Assembly (NCBI GenBank): GCA_029245675.1
Contig: JAQWOV010000009.1
Coordinates: 1-57,111, forward strand
Direction: 5' to 3'
DNA: 57,111 nucleotides
Source of the DNA: Acidimicrobiales bacterium
GTDB taxonomy: Bacteria; Actinomycetota; Acidimicrobiia; Acidimicrobiales; MedAcidi-G1
In this document: positions 41,923-51,786 of the stretch, one piece after another
How positions within the stretch are numbered: position 1 is the stretch's first letter
Layout: each line of letters opens with the position of its first letter
The notes under the pieces: generated by a model
The model's input: the letters and a program-made list of their open reading frames with translations, nothing else
Database searches by the model: none
Told to the model about the DNA's origin: nothing
Made by a program: the position numbers and the translations under genes

Positions 41923-44660
41923 TGTTTAGACTCACTCTTCGTAATATAAGTCGCCGGAAACTACGGTATGCGCTAACTGCTTTCGCCGTTGTGCTCGGCG
42001 TGGCTTTCCTTTCAACGTCTTTTTTTCTTACCGACCGGCTTCGAGATTCATTTGACGAGCTGTCTGTTGAAATTGGCAGTGACCAAGATTTAATCGTAAG
42101 AGCGGCCGTACCCCAGGATGCAGATCGATCAATTCGCGTTCCGGTACCAGAACAAATTCTTGAAATAGTAACCACCGAAGTACCTGGTATTAAAACAGTG
42201 GCACCTTTTATAAGAGCATTCAGCGTACAACCTGTATTCATCAACAGCAAAGGCGAATCGGAAGCCGTAACCACTATCGGAGCACCCCAATTTGGTGTCA
42301 ATTACTACGAAGCGGGACAACTAACACAATATTTTATCGTTGAAGGTCGCCCTCCAGAGTGGATTGGCCCCGTCGAAGACGAATCGGTAATCGGCGAGTT
42401 CGTTCTTGATGTAGATACTGCTTCTGATAACGATTTTGTTATTGGCAACACATATCAAATTAGCGGCCCGTCTGGAAATAAAGCTTTTGAGTTAGTGGGA
42501 ACAATCAACTGGCGCTCCCCCGATGAAAACAAGGCTACCGGCGCCACAATATCTGCCTTTGAAACTGAAACAGCGCAAACATTTCTTAATAGAAATATTC
42601 CTCTAGGCGATTTCGGAGAAATAGGAACCTTTGATGAAATATTGATTGAAGTAGAAGAAGGTGCTGACATCCCAACAGTACAAAATTCTCTTCAAACTTT
42701 ACTTGACGGATTTACTGATCAATTCGCCTCAAACTTCTTAGCTTTGCCTGAAAAACAACAAGACGCTCTCACTTCTTATATCGACATACAGATAGAAGTG
42801 GTTGACTCCGAAACCATTACCCAAGAGAACCAAGATGACTTTTCTCAATTCATCAATATCCTTTCAAATGTTTTATTAGCTTTTGCCATAATTGCTGTAA
42901 TAGTTAGCGCTTTCATTATCAACAACACTTTCTCCATCGTTCTTGGACAACGCGTGAAAGAACTAGCTCTTCTACGAGCCCTAGGTGCTACTTCACGTCA
43001 GGTCGCTCAATCTGTGATTTTGGAAGCGATTTTAATCGGCGTATTCGCTAGTGCTGTAGGTTTAGCCGGCGGCTACGCCCTGGCTTTAGGCGGACAAGAA
43101 CTACTTGAGTCTGTAGGATTCGGAAGAAGCACCGGATCTTTGCCTATCCGTTCACGTACGATCATCGTCGCTGCTGTAATAGGTATTGGAGCTACTGTCT
43201 TATCCTCTATTGGGCCTGCAAACCGGGTGCGATCTATAGCTCCAGTAGAGGCTCTTCGTGATCAATCTGGTCTTACACCCACAAGTCTCTCAAGACGACT
43301 TATCGGTGGAGTTAGTACCGCCCTCGTAGGTGCAGTCATGCTGATAATCAGCATCTTCAAAGATGACTTGAATACCGCTCCTCAATTAACTCTCCTCGCT
43401 GGTGGTGCATTAGCGACCTTTGGAGGGGTTTACCTTCTGAGCCCGGTAGCTACACGACCAATTGCCAATCTGCTCGGTCGCCCGATTCAGAAAATATTTA
43501 AAATGCCAGGAAGGCTTGCTAAAGAAAATGCTGGCCGTCGACCACGCCGTACTGCGGCAACTGCTGCTGCCCTAACTATCGGGTTAGCGCTTGTAAGTAT
43601 GGCTGCGGTAGTCAGCGATTCTCTGAAAGCAACTATCGGGAAAACACTTGATACAAGTATCTCCGCAGACTTATTTATTAGCTCAGAAGGAGGCTTTGGC
43701 CCTCCTACAGGTTTTTCCTCTGACCTTGTGGTTGATTTAAGCATCGCAGCAGAAGAAAATCCGGAACTAATTGATTCTGCAGTCAGTTACAGATTTGCTT
43801 TCGCAGGAATGACCGTTGCCGATGACTACAAAGATGTTGCTAGTACTGATTTAGCCTTGCTGTCTCGACATATGGACATAGACCTTGCAGAAGGCTCAAT
43901 AAATGCTCAGGCTCCTGAAGGGTCTGATGGAACGTTACTTCTTCACTCTGATCCCGCAGAAACAAATAATTTTTCAGTCGGTGATCAAATTTTAGTCAAA
44001 TTTGGAGGTACCCGTGAAGCAAATCTGACTATTGCCGGCATCTACCATAACGCCACACTGCTTGGTAACTGGGTTGTTGATAATTCGACATTTGATAAAT
44101 ATTTACCTCAAACACAAGACTTTTTTCTCAGCATTCTTTACAGCCCAACGACTAACACCGACGAAGCTCTTGGATTCGTGACCGCCCTCACAGACGAATA
44201 CCCACAACTAGCGGTAGAGAGTCAACGAGAGTACCGGGAGTCTATAGAGGCACAACTTGATCAGGTTTTAACCATAATCACTGTATTTCTTGGCTTATCT
44301 CTCTTAATTGCTGTTTTAGGTATCACTAATACATTGGCGCTCTCGGTGTATGAACAAACTCGCGAACTAGGACTTCTAAGAGCAATCGGTATGACGAGAC
44401 GCCAGATGCGCCGCATGGTTCGCTGGGAGGCTGTAATTGTCGCTCTCTTCGGTGGAATTTTGGGAGTTGCTATGGGAATACTCTTTGGCTTAGCCGCTAC
44501 AGCAGCAATTGACACATCTATTGTCAGCGAACTTTCAATACCTGTTAAGTCTGTAATTCAATATCTTGCAATTTCAGCAATTTTTGGAATTGTTGCAGCG
44601 ATCCTTCCGGCTTATAGAGCCTCAAGGCTAAAAGTATTAGATGCAATCTCTCACAATTAA
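41922..44660 (+). CDS. FtsX/MacB-type ABC transporter permease
   Basis: A 912-residue membrane protein with two tandem FtsX-like halves. An N-terminal transmembrane segment (about 14-33) precedes a large extracellular MacB-core domain. A three-helix FtsX block follows (residues ~305-435, including KELALLRALGATSRQVAQSV), then a second unit with another extracellular region and a C-terminal FtsX block (from about 785; RELGLLRAIGMTRRQMRRMV). This double-unit layout is common in actinobacterial lipoprotein or peptide exporters. It pairs with the preceding ATPase gene. The specific cargo is unknown. Confidence 0.9.
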   Translation: MFRLTLRNISRRKLRYALTAFAVVLGVAFLSTSFFLTDRLRDSFDELSVEIGSDQDLIVRAAVPQDADRSIRVPVPEQILEIVTTEVPGIKTVAPFIRAFSVQPVFINSKGESEAVTTIGAPQFGVNYYEAGQLTQYFIVEGRPPEWIGPVEDESVIGEFVLDVDTASDNDFVIGNTYQISGPSGNKAFELVGTINWRSPDENKATGATISAFETETAQTFLNRNIPLGDFGEIGTFDEILIEVEEGADIPTVQNSLQTLLDGFTDQFASNFLALPEKQQDALTSYIDIQIEVVDSETITQENQDDFSQFINILSNVLLAFAIIAVIVSAFIINNTFSIVLGQRVKELALLRALGATSRQVAQSVILEAILIGVFASAVGLAGGYALALGGQELLESVGFGRSTGSLPIRSRTIIVAAVIGIGATVLSSIGPANRVRSIAPVEALRDQSGLTPTSLSRRLIGGVSTALVGAVMLIISIFKDDLNTAPQLTLLAGGALATFGGVYLLSPVATRPIANLLGRPIQKIFKMPGRLAKENAGRRPRRTAATAAALTIGLALVSMAAVVSDSLKATIGKTLDTSISADLFISSEGGFGPPTGFSSDLVVDLSIAAEENPELIDSAVSYRFAFAGMTVADDYKDVASTDLALLSRHMDIDLAEGSINAQAPEGSDGTLLLHSDPAETNNFSVGDQILVKFGGTREANLTIAGIYHNATLLGNWVVDNSTFDKYLPQTQDFFLSILYSPTTNTDEALGFVTALTDEYPQLAVESQREYRESIEAQLDQVLTIITVFLGLSLLIAVLGITNTLALSVYEQTRELGLLRAIGMTRRQMRRMVRWEAVIVALFGGILGVAMGILFGLAATAAIDTSIVSELSIPVKSVIQYLAISAIFGIVAAILPAYRASRLKVLDAISHN

Positions 44661-44676
44661 TTCAAAATTCTTAGAA

Positions 44677-46737
44677 CTAACGAAGCACTTCTGGTAAAGG
44701 GCCAGAGTGGACAATTGCCACTCTTTTTGTTGCACGAGTAAGAGCCACATAAAGTGCTCGTAACCCTTGTTCCTGTTCACCTACGATGCGTTCTGGTTCA
44801 ACTACTACTGCAGCGTCTACTTCTAACCCTTTTACTAGCCCTACTGGAACGACTGTTATTGAAGAATCTAAGCCAGTGCGAGTAGGGCGACCAAAATCTA
44901 CGTGATTTGCTATAAGTAGTTCTTCGATTTCTTCTACTTGCGACATTGCTGCGACAACCGCAAGATTTCCAGTACCAACCGCTTGTAATTCTTCTTTCAC
45001 CAGTTGAACTAAACCAATTTGTGGATCCTCAAGTTCTGTTGCTACAAAACGTGGTGCATCACCTTCGCTTCTCACGGAACGAGGAGGAGTGAGATCTGGT
45101 GCTACTTGAACTAGAACCTTTGTTGCTACATCCATAAGTGGAGATGGAATGCGATATCCGACAGTAAGTTCGTATTGGTTCACTGGGCGTCGATCAGGTA
45201 GATGTTCAAGGATGCTTTCCCAACCATTGTGAGCCCACGCTCCTGTTGCCTGAGCAATGTCTCCTACGACAGTCATCGATCCATTCAACGACCTTCTTTC
45301 AAGCATTCTTAAATCCATCGGTGATAAATCTTGAATTTCATCAACAACTATGTGCCCATATGTTCGGACAGCTTCTAGGTCGCGCCGTCCTGGTCGTGCC
45401 CCTAGAGCCGCGCGTGCTTCGTCTAGTAGAGCGGCGTCAGACGCAGTCCACCGAACATCTTCTGCACGTTTAAGACGGGGGCGATAAAGAGCATCTACTT
45501 CTGAATCAGTTAGCTCTGGTTCCGCCGCATGTATCAGCGCATGTGAGCCTAAACAATCATTTAACAACTGTGCTGGGGTCAATACTGGCCACATCCATTC
45601 AAGCGCTTCACGAACCTTAAGGTCTCCGCGTAGTCGTTCAGCTAGGCCTTCAGGATCAAGAGATTCTCGTCCACTTAATGCCAATGCTTGAAAAAATTCA
45701 GTTTCGACAAATTTTCTCCCGGCATTATGGGTCCGGAACCTTCGACGAGCTTCTGTAACTATTTCAACACTTTTTTCAACAGTTACATACAGCCACTGGA
45801 GGCCATGGCCAATTCTTAAATCTTCTCTTAGCGGCCGCTGTCTGGTTCGTATCGCTCGAGCAATAAATCGAACCATCCTTAAATCGCCTTTCAACCTTGC
45901 TATTTTTTCTGAATCTCGGCGGTCATCCACCCATGTACGGTCAATAAGGTCAGCAAGAGAAGCCATCTCGACGCCGGCTTCTCCTAATGAAGGCAGGACT
46001 TGCTCTATATAAGCGAGAAAGAGCCGGTTTGGCCCCACCACTAACACTCCTTGTCCTTCAAGAGGGAACCGGTGTGTGTAAAGAAGATATGCAGCACGAT
46101 GAAGAGCAACAACTGTTTTACCTGTTCCCGGTCCTCCTTGTACCGCCAATACTCCAGAAAGTGGTGCTCTAATGATCGCGTCTTGTTCTGCTTGTATTGT
46201 TCCAACAATGTCACCGAGGCGACCTGTCCGTTCTGTTTCTAAAGCTGCGATTAAAGCACCTTCACCGCGAAGTTTCTGACTTCCATCACGAAATCTTTCA
46301 ATATCTCCGAATAATTCGTCTTCAATCGCAAGTAATTCTCGGCGGCGGCTAACAAAATGGCGGCGACGCTCAAGGCCCATTGAATCTGGTCCAGTGGCAC
46401 GGTAAAAAGCCTCAGCAACTGGGGCTCGCCAATCAACAACTATTGGGTCTTGAGTTTCATTCCATACGCCTACTCGACCTATGTAGTATCGGTTACTTCC
46501 AAGATCCTCTTCTTGATCAATTCGCCCAAAGACAAGTGCTGCATCACCAAGGTCTAATTCTTCTAATCGACCTGCTACTGAATCCCATATTGCTTCTCGC
46601 TCAAAGCGGGCTTGGTTAGTTCCCCCTCGTCCCACTTCAACCATACCTGTCAGTTCAAGAGCGCGAAGACGTGCAGATTCAAGGCAAGCATACGCCTTGT
46701 CTATATAGGCTTGCTCTGCTGCAATTTCAGGATGCAT
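44677..46737 (-). CDS. HelD/HelR-type RNA polymerase recycling ATPase (UvrD-like helicase)
   Basis: A 686-residue superfamily-1 ATPase. The N-terminal coiled-coil arm (EIAAEQAYIDKAYACLESARLRALEL without its extension) and the HelD-specific RYYIGRVGVW/PIVVDWRAPVAEAFYRA stretch are followed by Walker A GGPGTGKTVVALHRAAYLL, motif II VDEIQDLSPMDLRML and C-terminal helicase motifs ending LYVALTRATKRVAIVHSG. HelD proteins strip stalled RNA polymerase from DNA; actinobacterial HelR can also protect against rifamycins. The ATG is chosen over the GTG two codons upstream because GGAGGG spans the GTG and sits 5 nt from the ATG. Confidence 0.9.
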   Translation of the reverse strand: MHPEIAAEQAYIDKAYACLESARLRALELTGMVEVGRGGTNQARFEREAIWDSVAGRLEELDLGDAALVFGRIDQEEDLGSNRYYIGRVGVWNETQDPIVVDWRAPVAEAFYRATGPDSMGLERRRHFVSRRRELLAIEDELFGDIERFRDGSQKLRGEGALIAALETERTGRLGDIVGTIQAEQDAIIRAPLSGVLAVQGGPGTGKTVVALHRAAYLLYTHRFPLEGQGVLVVGPNRLFLAYIEQVLPSLGEAGVEMASLADLIDRTWVDDRRDSEKIARLKGDLRMVRFIARAIRTRQRPLREDLRIGHGLQWLYVTVEKSVEIVTEARRRFRTHNAGRKFVETEFFQALALSGRESLDPEGLAERLRGDLKVREALEWMWPVLTPAQLLNDCLGSHALIHAAEPELTDSEVDALYRPRLKRAEDVRWTASDAALLDEARAALGARPGRRDLEAVRTYGHIVVDEIQDLSPMDLRMLERRSLNGSMTVVGDIAQATGAWAHNGWESILEHLPDRRPVNQYELTVGYRIPSPLMDVATKVLVQVAPDLTPPRSVRSEGDAPRFVATELEDPQIGLVQLVKEELQAVGTGNLAVVAAMSQVEEIEELLIANHVDFGRPTRTGLDSSITVVPVGLVKGLEVDAAVVVEPERIVGEQEQGLRALYVALTRATKRVAIVHSGPLPEVLR

Positions 46738-46743
46738 AAACAC

Positions 46744-46911
46744 CCTCCAAAAGTATGGACATAATCAATTCATGGTTATTAGAGAGAGTTCGCTCTTAAT
46801 TACGAGCAATTTCTCCATATTTGGCCAAAGATTTATTCTAGCGGAGGAAATATCTTCATCAATCTGCTCTAAAGTGTCGGATTCTTTCTTTAATCTGCGA
46901 CGATAGGAATC
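46744..46911. other. Divergent gap between the HelD gene and the patatin-hem operon
   Basis: A 168-bp promoter region. The HelD ribosome site GGAGGG lies at its left end and AGGA precedes the patatin ATG. TAATCT lies 15 nt upstream of the patatin start. No RNA motif, strong dyad or open frame was recognised. Confidence 0.35.
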
Positions 46912-47880
46912 ATGATTACTGTTGGACTTGTTTTGAGTGCGGGGGGAACGTCAGGAGCGGCTTATCATGCTGGGGTTCTCGCAGGGCTTTTTGAAGCCAC
47001 TGGCTGGGATCCGAGAACAGCAGACCTGATCGTTGGGACTTCTGCAGGTGCAAGCACTGCAGTAGGTATTCGCGCTGGCTTATCTGCGTCTGACCATGCA
47101 GCCTATTACTCTGGTCAAGAACTGACTTCAGAAGGACAAATTATTCGAAGCCGGGTAACCACCCCGCTTGATCTTCCAAAAAATCCTCCACCCCATGAAT
47201 CATTTAGGCCAGCAAACCCCTACCTAATGCTTCAAGGAGTTCTTGGACGTGGGAGACCTCGCCCTGTTGTATCTTTAGCGGGGATGCTTCCGGAAGGGCA
47301 AGCAGATGGTTCTTCACTTGCTAAGCGCATAAATGAGTCTCATCCTGAACCTTGGTCAGAACTATCGACTTGGATATGTAGTGTCAATTTACAGACAGGC
47401 AAAAGGGCAGTCTTTGGTCGAGACGACATCCAATGCGACATTGGAACTGCGGTTCAAGCTTCTTCTGCTATCCCAGGATATTTTCGACCTGTAGATCTTG
47501 GAGGAGCAAGATACGTAGATGGAGGCATTCATTCTTCCACCAATGCCGATTTGACCGCCCCATTAGGACTTGATGTTGTTGTTATATCTTCTGCGATGAC
47601 CGCTACTCCAAGTGAATCGGTGTGGCCGGGTGGACCAATCGGTCGAGCGTGGCACAGCCGTACATTACGGCGAGAGGTAGAAAGGATTCGATCATTCGGC
47701 TCTTCCGTCTTAGTCTTTCAACCAACAGCAGAAGATCTAGGCATTCGCGGAGAAGACAACATGTCTACCGACAACTCGGAAGAGATCTGTCAGATGGCTA
47801 AAACCTCTACTCTGGCTCATCTTTCTCATCCACGTACTTTAAATTCTCGTAAAGCTCTAGAGCGATCACTCAGATCATGA
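46912..47880 (+). CDS. Patatin-like phospholipase
   Basis: A 322-residue serine hydrolase. The glycine-rich oxyanion loop SAGGTSGAAYHAG, the nucleophile elbow VGTSAGAS (Ser44) and the catalytic Asp in YVDGGIHSSTNADL form the patatin Ser-Asp dyad. No signal peptide, so the enzyme is cytoplasmic or membrane-associated and probably cleaves acyl esters of lipids. It is the first gene of a tightly overlapped run with hemE, hemY and lnt (ATGA overlap with hemE). The link to heme synthesis is positional only. Confidence 0.88.
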   Translation: MITVGLVLSAGGTSGAAYHAGVLAGLFEATGWDPRTADLIVGTSAGASTAVGIRAGLSASDHAAYYSGQELTSEGQIIRSRVTTPLDLPKNPPPHESFRPANPYLMLQGVLGRGRPRPVVSLAGMLPEGQADGSSLAKRINESHPEPWSELSTWICSVNLQTGKRAVFGRDDIQCDIGTAVQASSAIPGYFRPVDLGGARYVDGGIHSSTNADLTAPLGLDVVVISSAMTATPSESVWPGGPIGRAWHSRTLRREVERIRSFGSSVLVFQPTAEDLGIRGEDNMSTDNSEEICQMAKTSTLAHLSHPRTLNSRKALERSLRS

Positions 47881-48926
47881 CCTCTTTGCATGACTCCCCC
47901 TTTTTGGCGGCTTGCCGTTCTGAGCCGCACCACCACACACCAGTGTGGTTTATGCGTCAAGCAGGACGATCTCTTCCGGAATACAGAAAAATTCGTGGGG
48001 AGGGAAGCATTTTGGATGCGATTAAGAACGCTGAGCTATCAACAGAAATCACTTTGCAACCTGTTCATAGGTACAACACAGATGCCGCTATTTTGTATTC
48101 AGACATAGTGGTTCCTCTTCATGCTCTTGGGTTTGGTGTAGAAATTCAACCTGGGATCGGCCCCGTAGTTGAGAATCCTTTCCGTTCAGTTGAAGATCTA
48201 AAGCGATTACGCCCTCTGGACCCAGATAACGACACCCCGTATGTCTTAGAAACAATCCGATTGCTAGTAGAAGAACTAGCTGTTCCTCTAATCGGATTTG
48301 CAGGAGCTCCTTTTACTTTGGCTTCTTATTTGATTGAAGGAGCACCATCTAGGACTTACACCAAAACTAAGGCATTAATGATGAATGAGCCAGAGTTATG
48401 GGACTCTTTGATGAGTCGCCTCGTTGAAATAGTCATCTCTTCTCTGCGCTCACAAATCTCTGCTGGGGTTTCTGCTATTCAATTATTTGATAGTTGGGCT
48501 GGAGCCCTTAGCCCCTCTGCATATGAACGCTTTGTTCTGCCCTACAGCAAGGAAATATTTTCTGCTATACAAAACGAGGAAGTTCCGACTATTCACTTCG
48601 GTGTAGGTACAGGAGAAATTCTTCACTTGATGGCATCAGCAGGTTCATCAGTAATGGGTGTTGATTGGAGAACCCCGCTAGATGTGGCGCGTGATCGACT
48701 TGGCTTGGAAGTGGCCCTTCAAGGAAACCTTGACCCGGCAATTTGTTTCGCCTCGGAGGATGCGATCTCAAACGAAGTTCGAAATATTCTTGAAAAAAAT
48801 GGCGGCCATCCAGGGCATATTTTTAATCTAGGTCATGGAGTTTTACCTGAAACCAATCCACAAGTTCTTGAAAGAATTGTTGAACAGGTTCATTCGTACC
48901 CGCTGAATTCGGCCGAAATGAAATGA
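47877..48926 (+). CDS. hemE: Uroporphyrinogen decarboxylase
   Basis: Removes four carboxyl groups from uroporphyrinogen III to give coproporphyrinogen III in heme biosynthesis. The 349-residue protein has the N-terminal signature PVWFMRQAGRSLPEYRKIRG with the substrate-binding arginines, YSDIVVPLHALG with the catalytic Asp, IGFAGAPFTLASYLIEG, and HFGVGTGEILHLM. It overlaps both neighbours by 4 nt (ATGA), so patatin, hemE and hemY should be translated together. Confidence 0.96.
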   Translation: MTSLHDSPFLAACRSEPHHHTPVWFMRQAGRSLPEYRKIRGEGSILDAIKNAELSTEITLQPVHRYNTDAAILYSDIVVPLHALGFGVEIQPGIGPVVENPFRSVEDLKRLRPLDPDNDTPYVLETIRLLVEELAVPLIGFAGAPFTLASYLIEGAPSRTYTKTKALMMNEPELWDSLMSRLVEIVISSLRSQISAGVSAIQLFDSWAGALSPSAYERFVLPYSKEIFSAIQNEEVPTIHFGVGTGEILHLMASAGSSVMGVDWRTPLDVARDRLGLEVALQGNLDPAICFASEDAISNEVRNILEKNGGHPGHIFNLGHGVLPETNPQVLERIVEQVHSYPLNSAEMK

Positions 48927-50296
48927 CTGATCAGAAGGTTGCAATTATTGGTGCAGGTATAGCCGGACTTGCCTCCGCCTATTATCTTCAAAAAAATTCG
49001 CCAGAAACGCAGACACTAATTTTTGAGTCTGAGAACAAAACTGGTGGAAAATTAGTCACTTCACCTTTCGCTGGAGTTTCAGTTGATGAGGGAGCTGATT
49101 CTTTTCTTGCTCGTGTGCCATGGGCAGTTGAGCTCTGTCATGATCTTGGCTTGGAAGCAGAATTAGTTTCTCCTTCAGCTCGAATAGCTTCGCTTTGGAT
49201 CGATGGCAAACTCCAGCAGATACCATCTCCTAATGTCCTCGGCGTGCCCTTGGAAATAGAATCTATAGGTGCCGGCCTTTTGACGCCTGATGCGCTATCT
49301 CGTCTTAACAGCAACGGGGTCCCAAGTCTTGATTTACCTAACAGTGACGCAAGTATTGGGCAAGTAATTCGATCCTGTGTTGGGTTAGAAGTTCTAGAAC
49401 GTCTTGTTGATCCACTTATAGGTGGCATCAATGCTGGTCATGCAGATGAGATGAGTTGTGCCGTGATGGCGCCACAACTCCTTGAAGCTGCACGTCATCC
49501 TGATGGGATGTTGAGTCGACTAAAAGATTTAGCAAAAAATATCGACCCAACTGCACCTGTTTTTCATGCTCACCCTGAGGGTATGAGCCGGCTTGTTGAT
49601 GCTCTGACTAACTCCCTCGGGAACTCTTTGAAAATGGTGAACCCCGTTTTGAATATTTCACGTTTGGGCAACAAGTGGTTGGTCGAAACAGAGAAAGGGC
49701 CTGAAAGTGTAGATGGAGTGGTTATAGCTACCCCTGCTTCTGTTTCTTCAAATATTTTAGAAAAAACGCTTCCTGGCCCAGCACAAATATTCAATTCAAT
49801 AAAATTTGCTTCAGTAGCTCTTGTGACTTTTGGGTATTCAAGAACAGACTTTGAAGCCGACCCTTCACAAAGTGGATTTTTAGTGCCTCGATCTTCACAA
49901 CTTTTTATGACTGCTTGTTCTTATTCTGGAAGCAAATGGACCCATCTTCGTCATCCCGAATTAGAAATTCTTCGTGTTTCTACTGGCCGCATTGACGACA
50001 ACCGGCACGTAACCATGACTGATGATGAGCTCGTCAACGAATTGCGTCTTGACTTAAACAGCACTTTAGGAATTGAGTCCGCGCCAGTTGATGTCAGAGT
50101 CACACGGTGGCCAAATTCTTTGCCGCAATTTCCGGTAGGACACGCCGATCAGATGAATGCTCTTGACGCTGAGTTGAGTCATTCTGCGCCTGGAATATTT
50201 TTTGCTGGAGCTATCCGTCATGGCGTCGGTATTCCTGCTTGTATACGCTCCGGTAAAGAGGCAGCACAACAACTTTCGGACTTTTTTTACAGGTGA
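48923..50296 (+). CDS. hemY: Protoporphyrinogen/coproporphyrinogen oxidase
   Basis: An FAD enzyme of the HemY/CgoX family, 457 residues, oxidising a porphyrinogen in the step after HemE. The dinucleotide-binding motif VAIIGAGIAGLASAYYL is at 5-21. It continues with ENKTGGKLVTSPFAGVSVDEGADSF split across strands, and GIPACIRSGKEAAQQL is the C-terminal FAD-contacting motif. In Actinobacteria this enzyme generally acts on coproporphyrinogen III (CgoX) with HemQ later. HemQ is not in the window, so the exact substrate is inferred. Confidence 0.9.
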   Translation: MTDQKVAIIGAGIAGLASAYYLQKNSPETQTLIFESENKTGGKLVTSPFAGVSVDEGADSFLARVPWAVELCHDLGLEAELVSPSARIASLWIDGKLQQIPSPNVLGVPLEIESIGAGLLTPDALSRLNSNGVPSLDLPNSDASIGQVIRSCVGLEVLERLVDPLIGGINAGHADEMSCAVMAPQLLEAARHPDGMLSRLKDLAKNIDPTAPVFHAHPEGMSRLVDALTNSLGNSLKMVNPVLNISRLGNKWLVETEKGPESVDGVVIATPASVSSNILEKTLPGPAQIFNSIKFASVALVTFGYSRTDFEADPSQSGFLVPRSSQLFMTACSYSGSKWTHLRHPELEILRVSTGRIDDNRHVTMTDDELVNELRLDLNSTLGIESAPVDVRVTRWPNSLPQFPVGHADQMNALDAELSHSAPGIFFAGAIRHGVGIPACIRSGKEAAQQLSDFFYR

Positions 50297-51786
50297 ATCT
50301 GATGAAATTGCGGCCTCTATTCTGGTGTTTTTTATCGGGAGTTTTAATTGTCGCGTCAGTTCCACCTTGGGGTTGGTGGCCTGTTGCTTTTATTGGGATC
50401 GCGGTATTGGACCGTTTGTTGAGCGGACAAGCAGCGCTGAGACGACTTCGTCGAGGTTTCTTAGTGGGGTTAGTGTGGGCACTAGTTGGCACTATTTGGA
50501 TGGTTGATCTGACTCCTGCAGGCTGGGTAATAAATGCTGTATTGCACGCGTCATTTATGGGAGCCGCCTCTTTAGTTGTCCCGGCTAATAACGGCCGCCG
50601 GTTAGCTCTAGTTGGGGCAGTGACCTTGGCAGAATTTGGTCGCTGGTCTTGGCCTTTTGGCGGTATCCCTTTGGCTACTTTGGCACAAGGTCAGGCAGCA
50701 GGTCCGTTAGCTCCAGTTGTTCGAGTTGCAGGGCCACTTCTCCTCGTTGCTTTAGTCGTAGCAATCGGCGTTGCGTTAAGTGCTCTTTTTGATGGGCGTC
50801 GAGCAAACAAATGGTCTGCTCTCACAATAGGAGTTACTTCTTTGGCTCTTGTTATCTCCGGGGTGCTGGCTGCACTTGCTCCAGAAGGACACCTTATTGA
50901 CGAGATGAAAGTGGCAATTGTTCAAGGAGGTGGCCCCCAACGTACAAGAGCCACCCCTTCCGGAGCATCTACAGTGTTTTCAAATCAAATAGAAGCAAAT
51001 CAACTAGTTGAAAAAGGCGTTGATTTAGTTCTATGGCCGGAGAATGTAGTCAATCCAGATCCACCTACAAATTCTCCTATCCCAAATCGTCTTTATCCCG
51101 ATCAGGCCTCTGAAACTCTTTCTATGGAAGCGAAGCGTCTTAATGCTGTTCTCATTCCAGGCTGGTTCCTTCAAGACGATTCAGACTCAAAAGCGAATCT
51201 AAATTATTCCACGGCTATTGACTCAGACGGTATGGTCATTGATCGCTACGACAAAGTACGAATTGTTCCTTTTGGCGAATTTGTTCCTCTGCGTTCTCTT
51301 ATTGAAGTTTTTGCCGCTGATCTTCTCCCGGCACGTGATGTTCGAGCTGGAAATGGCCCTGCCGTTTTAAAAACCTCTGTTGGGAATCTTGGCATATCTA
51401 TCTCCTGGGAAATTTTCTTTGAGCACAGAGTTAGGGATGCTGTTGAAAATGGTGGCGAGATTCTTATTAATCCGACAAATGGAGCAAGTTATTGGTTGAC
51501 AGTTGTTCAAACCCAGCAAGTAGCTTCTAGCCGTCTTCGAGCGCTTGAGACCGGCCGATGGGTTCTACAAGCAGCCCCTACAGGTTTCAGTGCAGTGATC
51601 AATCCGAATGGCAAAGTAATCCAACGGACATCGATCTCAGAGCAGACTGTCCTGCACGCAACTGTTGAAAGACGTAGCGGGCTGACATGGGCTACTCAAG
51701 TAGGGATTTGGCCAATGATTATTTTGTCATTTCTTTTAATTCTTATAGGACACAAAGAACCTGAAGAAAAATCAGAAACCGCTTAA
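50293..51786 (+). CDS. lnt: Apolipoprotein N-acyltransferase homologue with Ser at the catalytic Cys position
   Basis: A 497-residue membrane protein: about six to seven N-terminal hydrophobic helices, then a nitrilase-like periplasmic domain (from ~205). Lnt transfers a third acyl chain to lipoproteins. The triad positions are Glu250 (LWPENVV), Lys321 (DRYDKVRIVPFGEFVPLR) and residue 371 in LGISISWEIFF, where E. coli Lnt has the nucleophile Cys387. Here the codon is TCC (Ser), so the nucleophile is changed. The protein may be inactive, may use serine, or may do another job. The GTG start overlaps the hemY stop (GTGA). Many lipoproteins in this window would be substrates. Confidence 0.85.
   Translation: MNLMKLRPLFWCFLSGVLIVASVPPWGWWPVAFIGIAVLDRLLSGQAALRRLRRGFLVGLVWALVGTIWMVDLTPAGWVINAVLHASFMGAASLVVPANNGRRLALVGAVTLAEFGRWSWPFGGIPLATLAQGQAAGPLAPVVRVAGPLLLVALVVAIGVALSALFDGRRANKWSALTIGVTSLALVISGVLAALAPEGHLIDEMKVAIVQGGGPQRTRATPSGASTVFSNQIEANQLVEKGVDLVLWPENVVNPDPPTNSPIPNRLYPDQASETLSMEAKRLNAVLIPGWFLQDDSDSKANLNYSTAIDSDGMVIDRYDKVRIVPFGEFVPLRSLIEVFAADLLPARDVRAGNGPAVLKTSVGNLGISISWEIFFEHRVRDAVENGGEILINPTNGASYWLTVVQTQQVASSRLRALETGRWVLQAAPTGFSAVINPNGKVIQRTSISEQTVLHATVERRSGLTWATQVGIWPMIILSFLLILIGHKEPEEKSETA

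Noticed and set aside
41813-42301. Minus-strand 162-codon frame across the ABC ATPase/permease junction
   Set aside because: Serine- and arginine-rich shadow of the real plus-strand genes; no ribosome site or domain.
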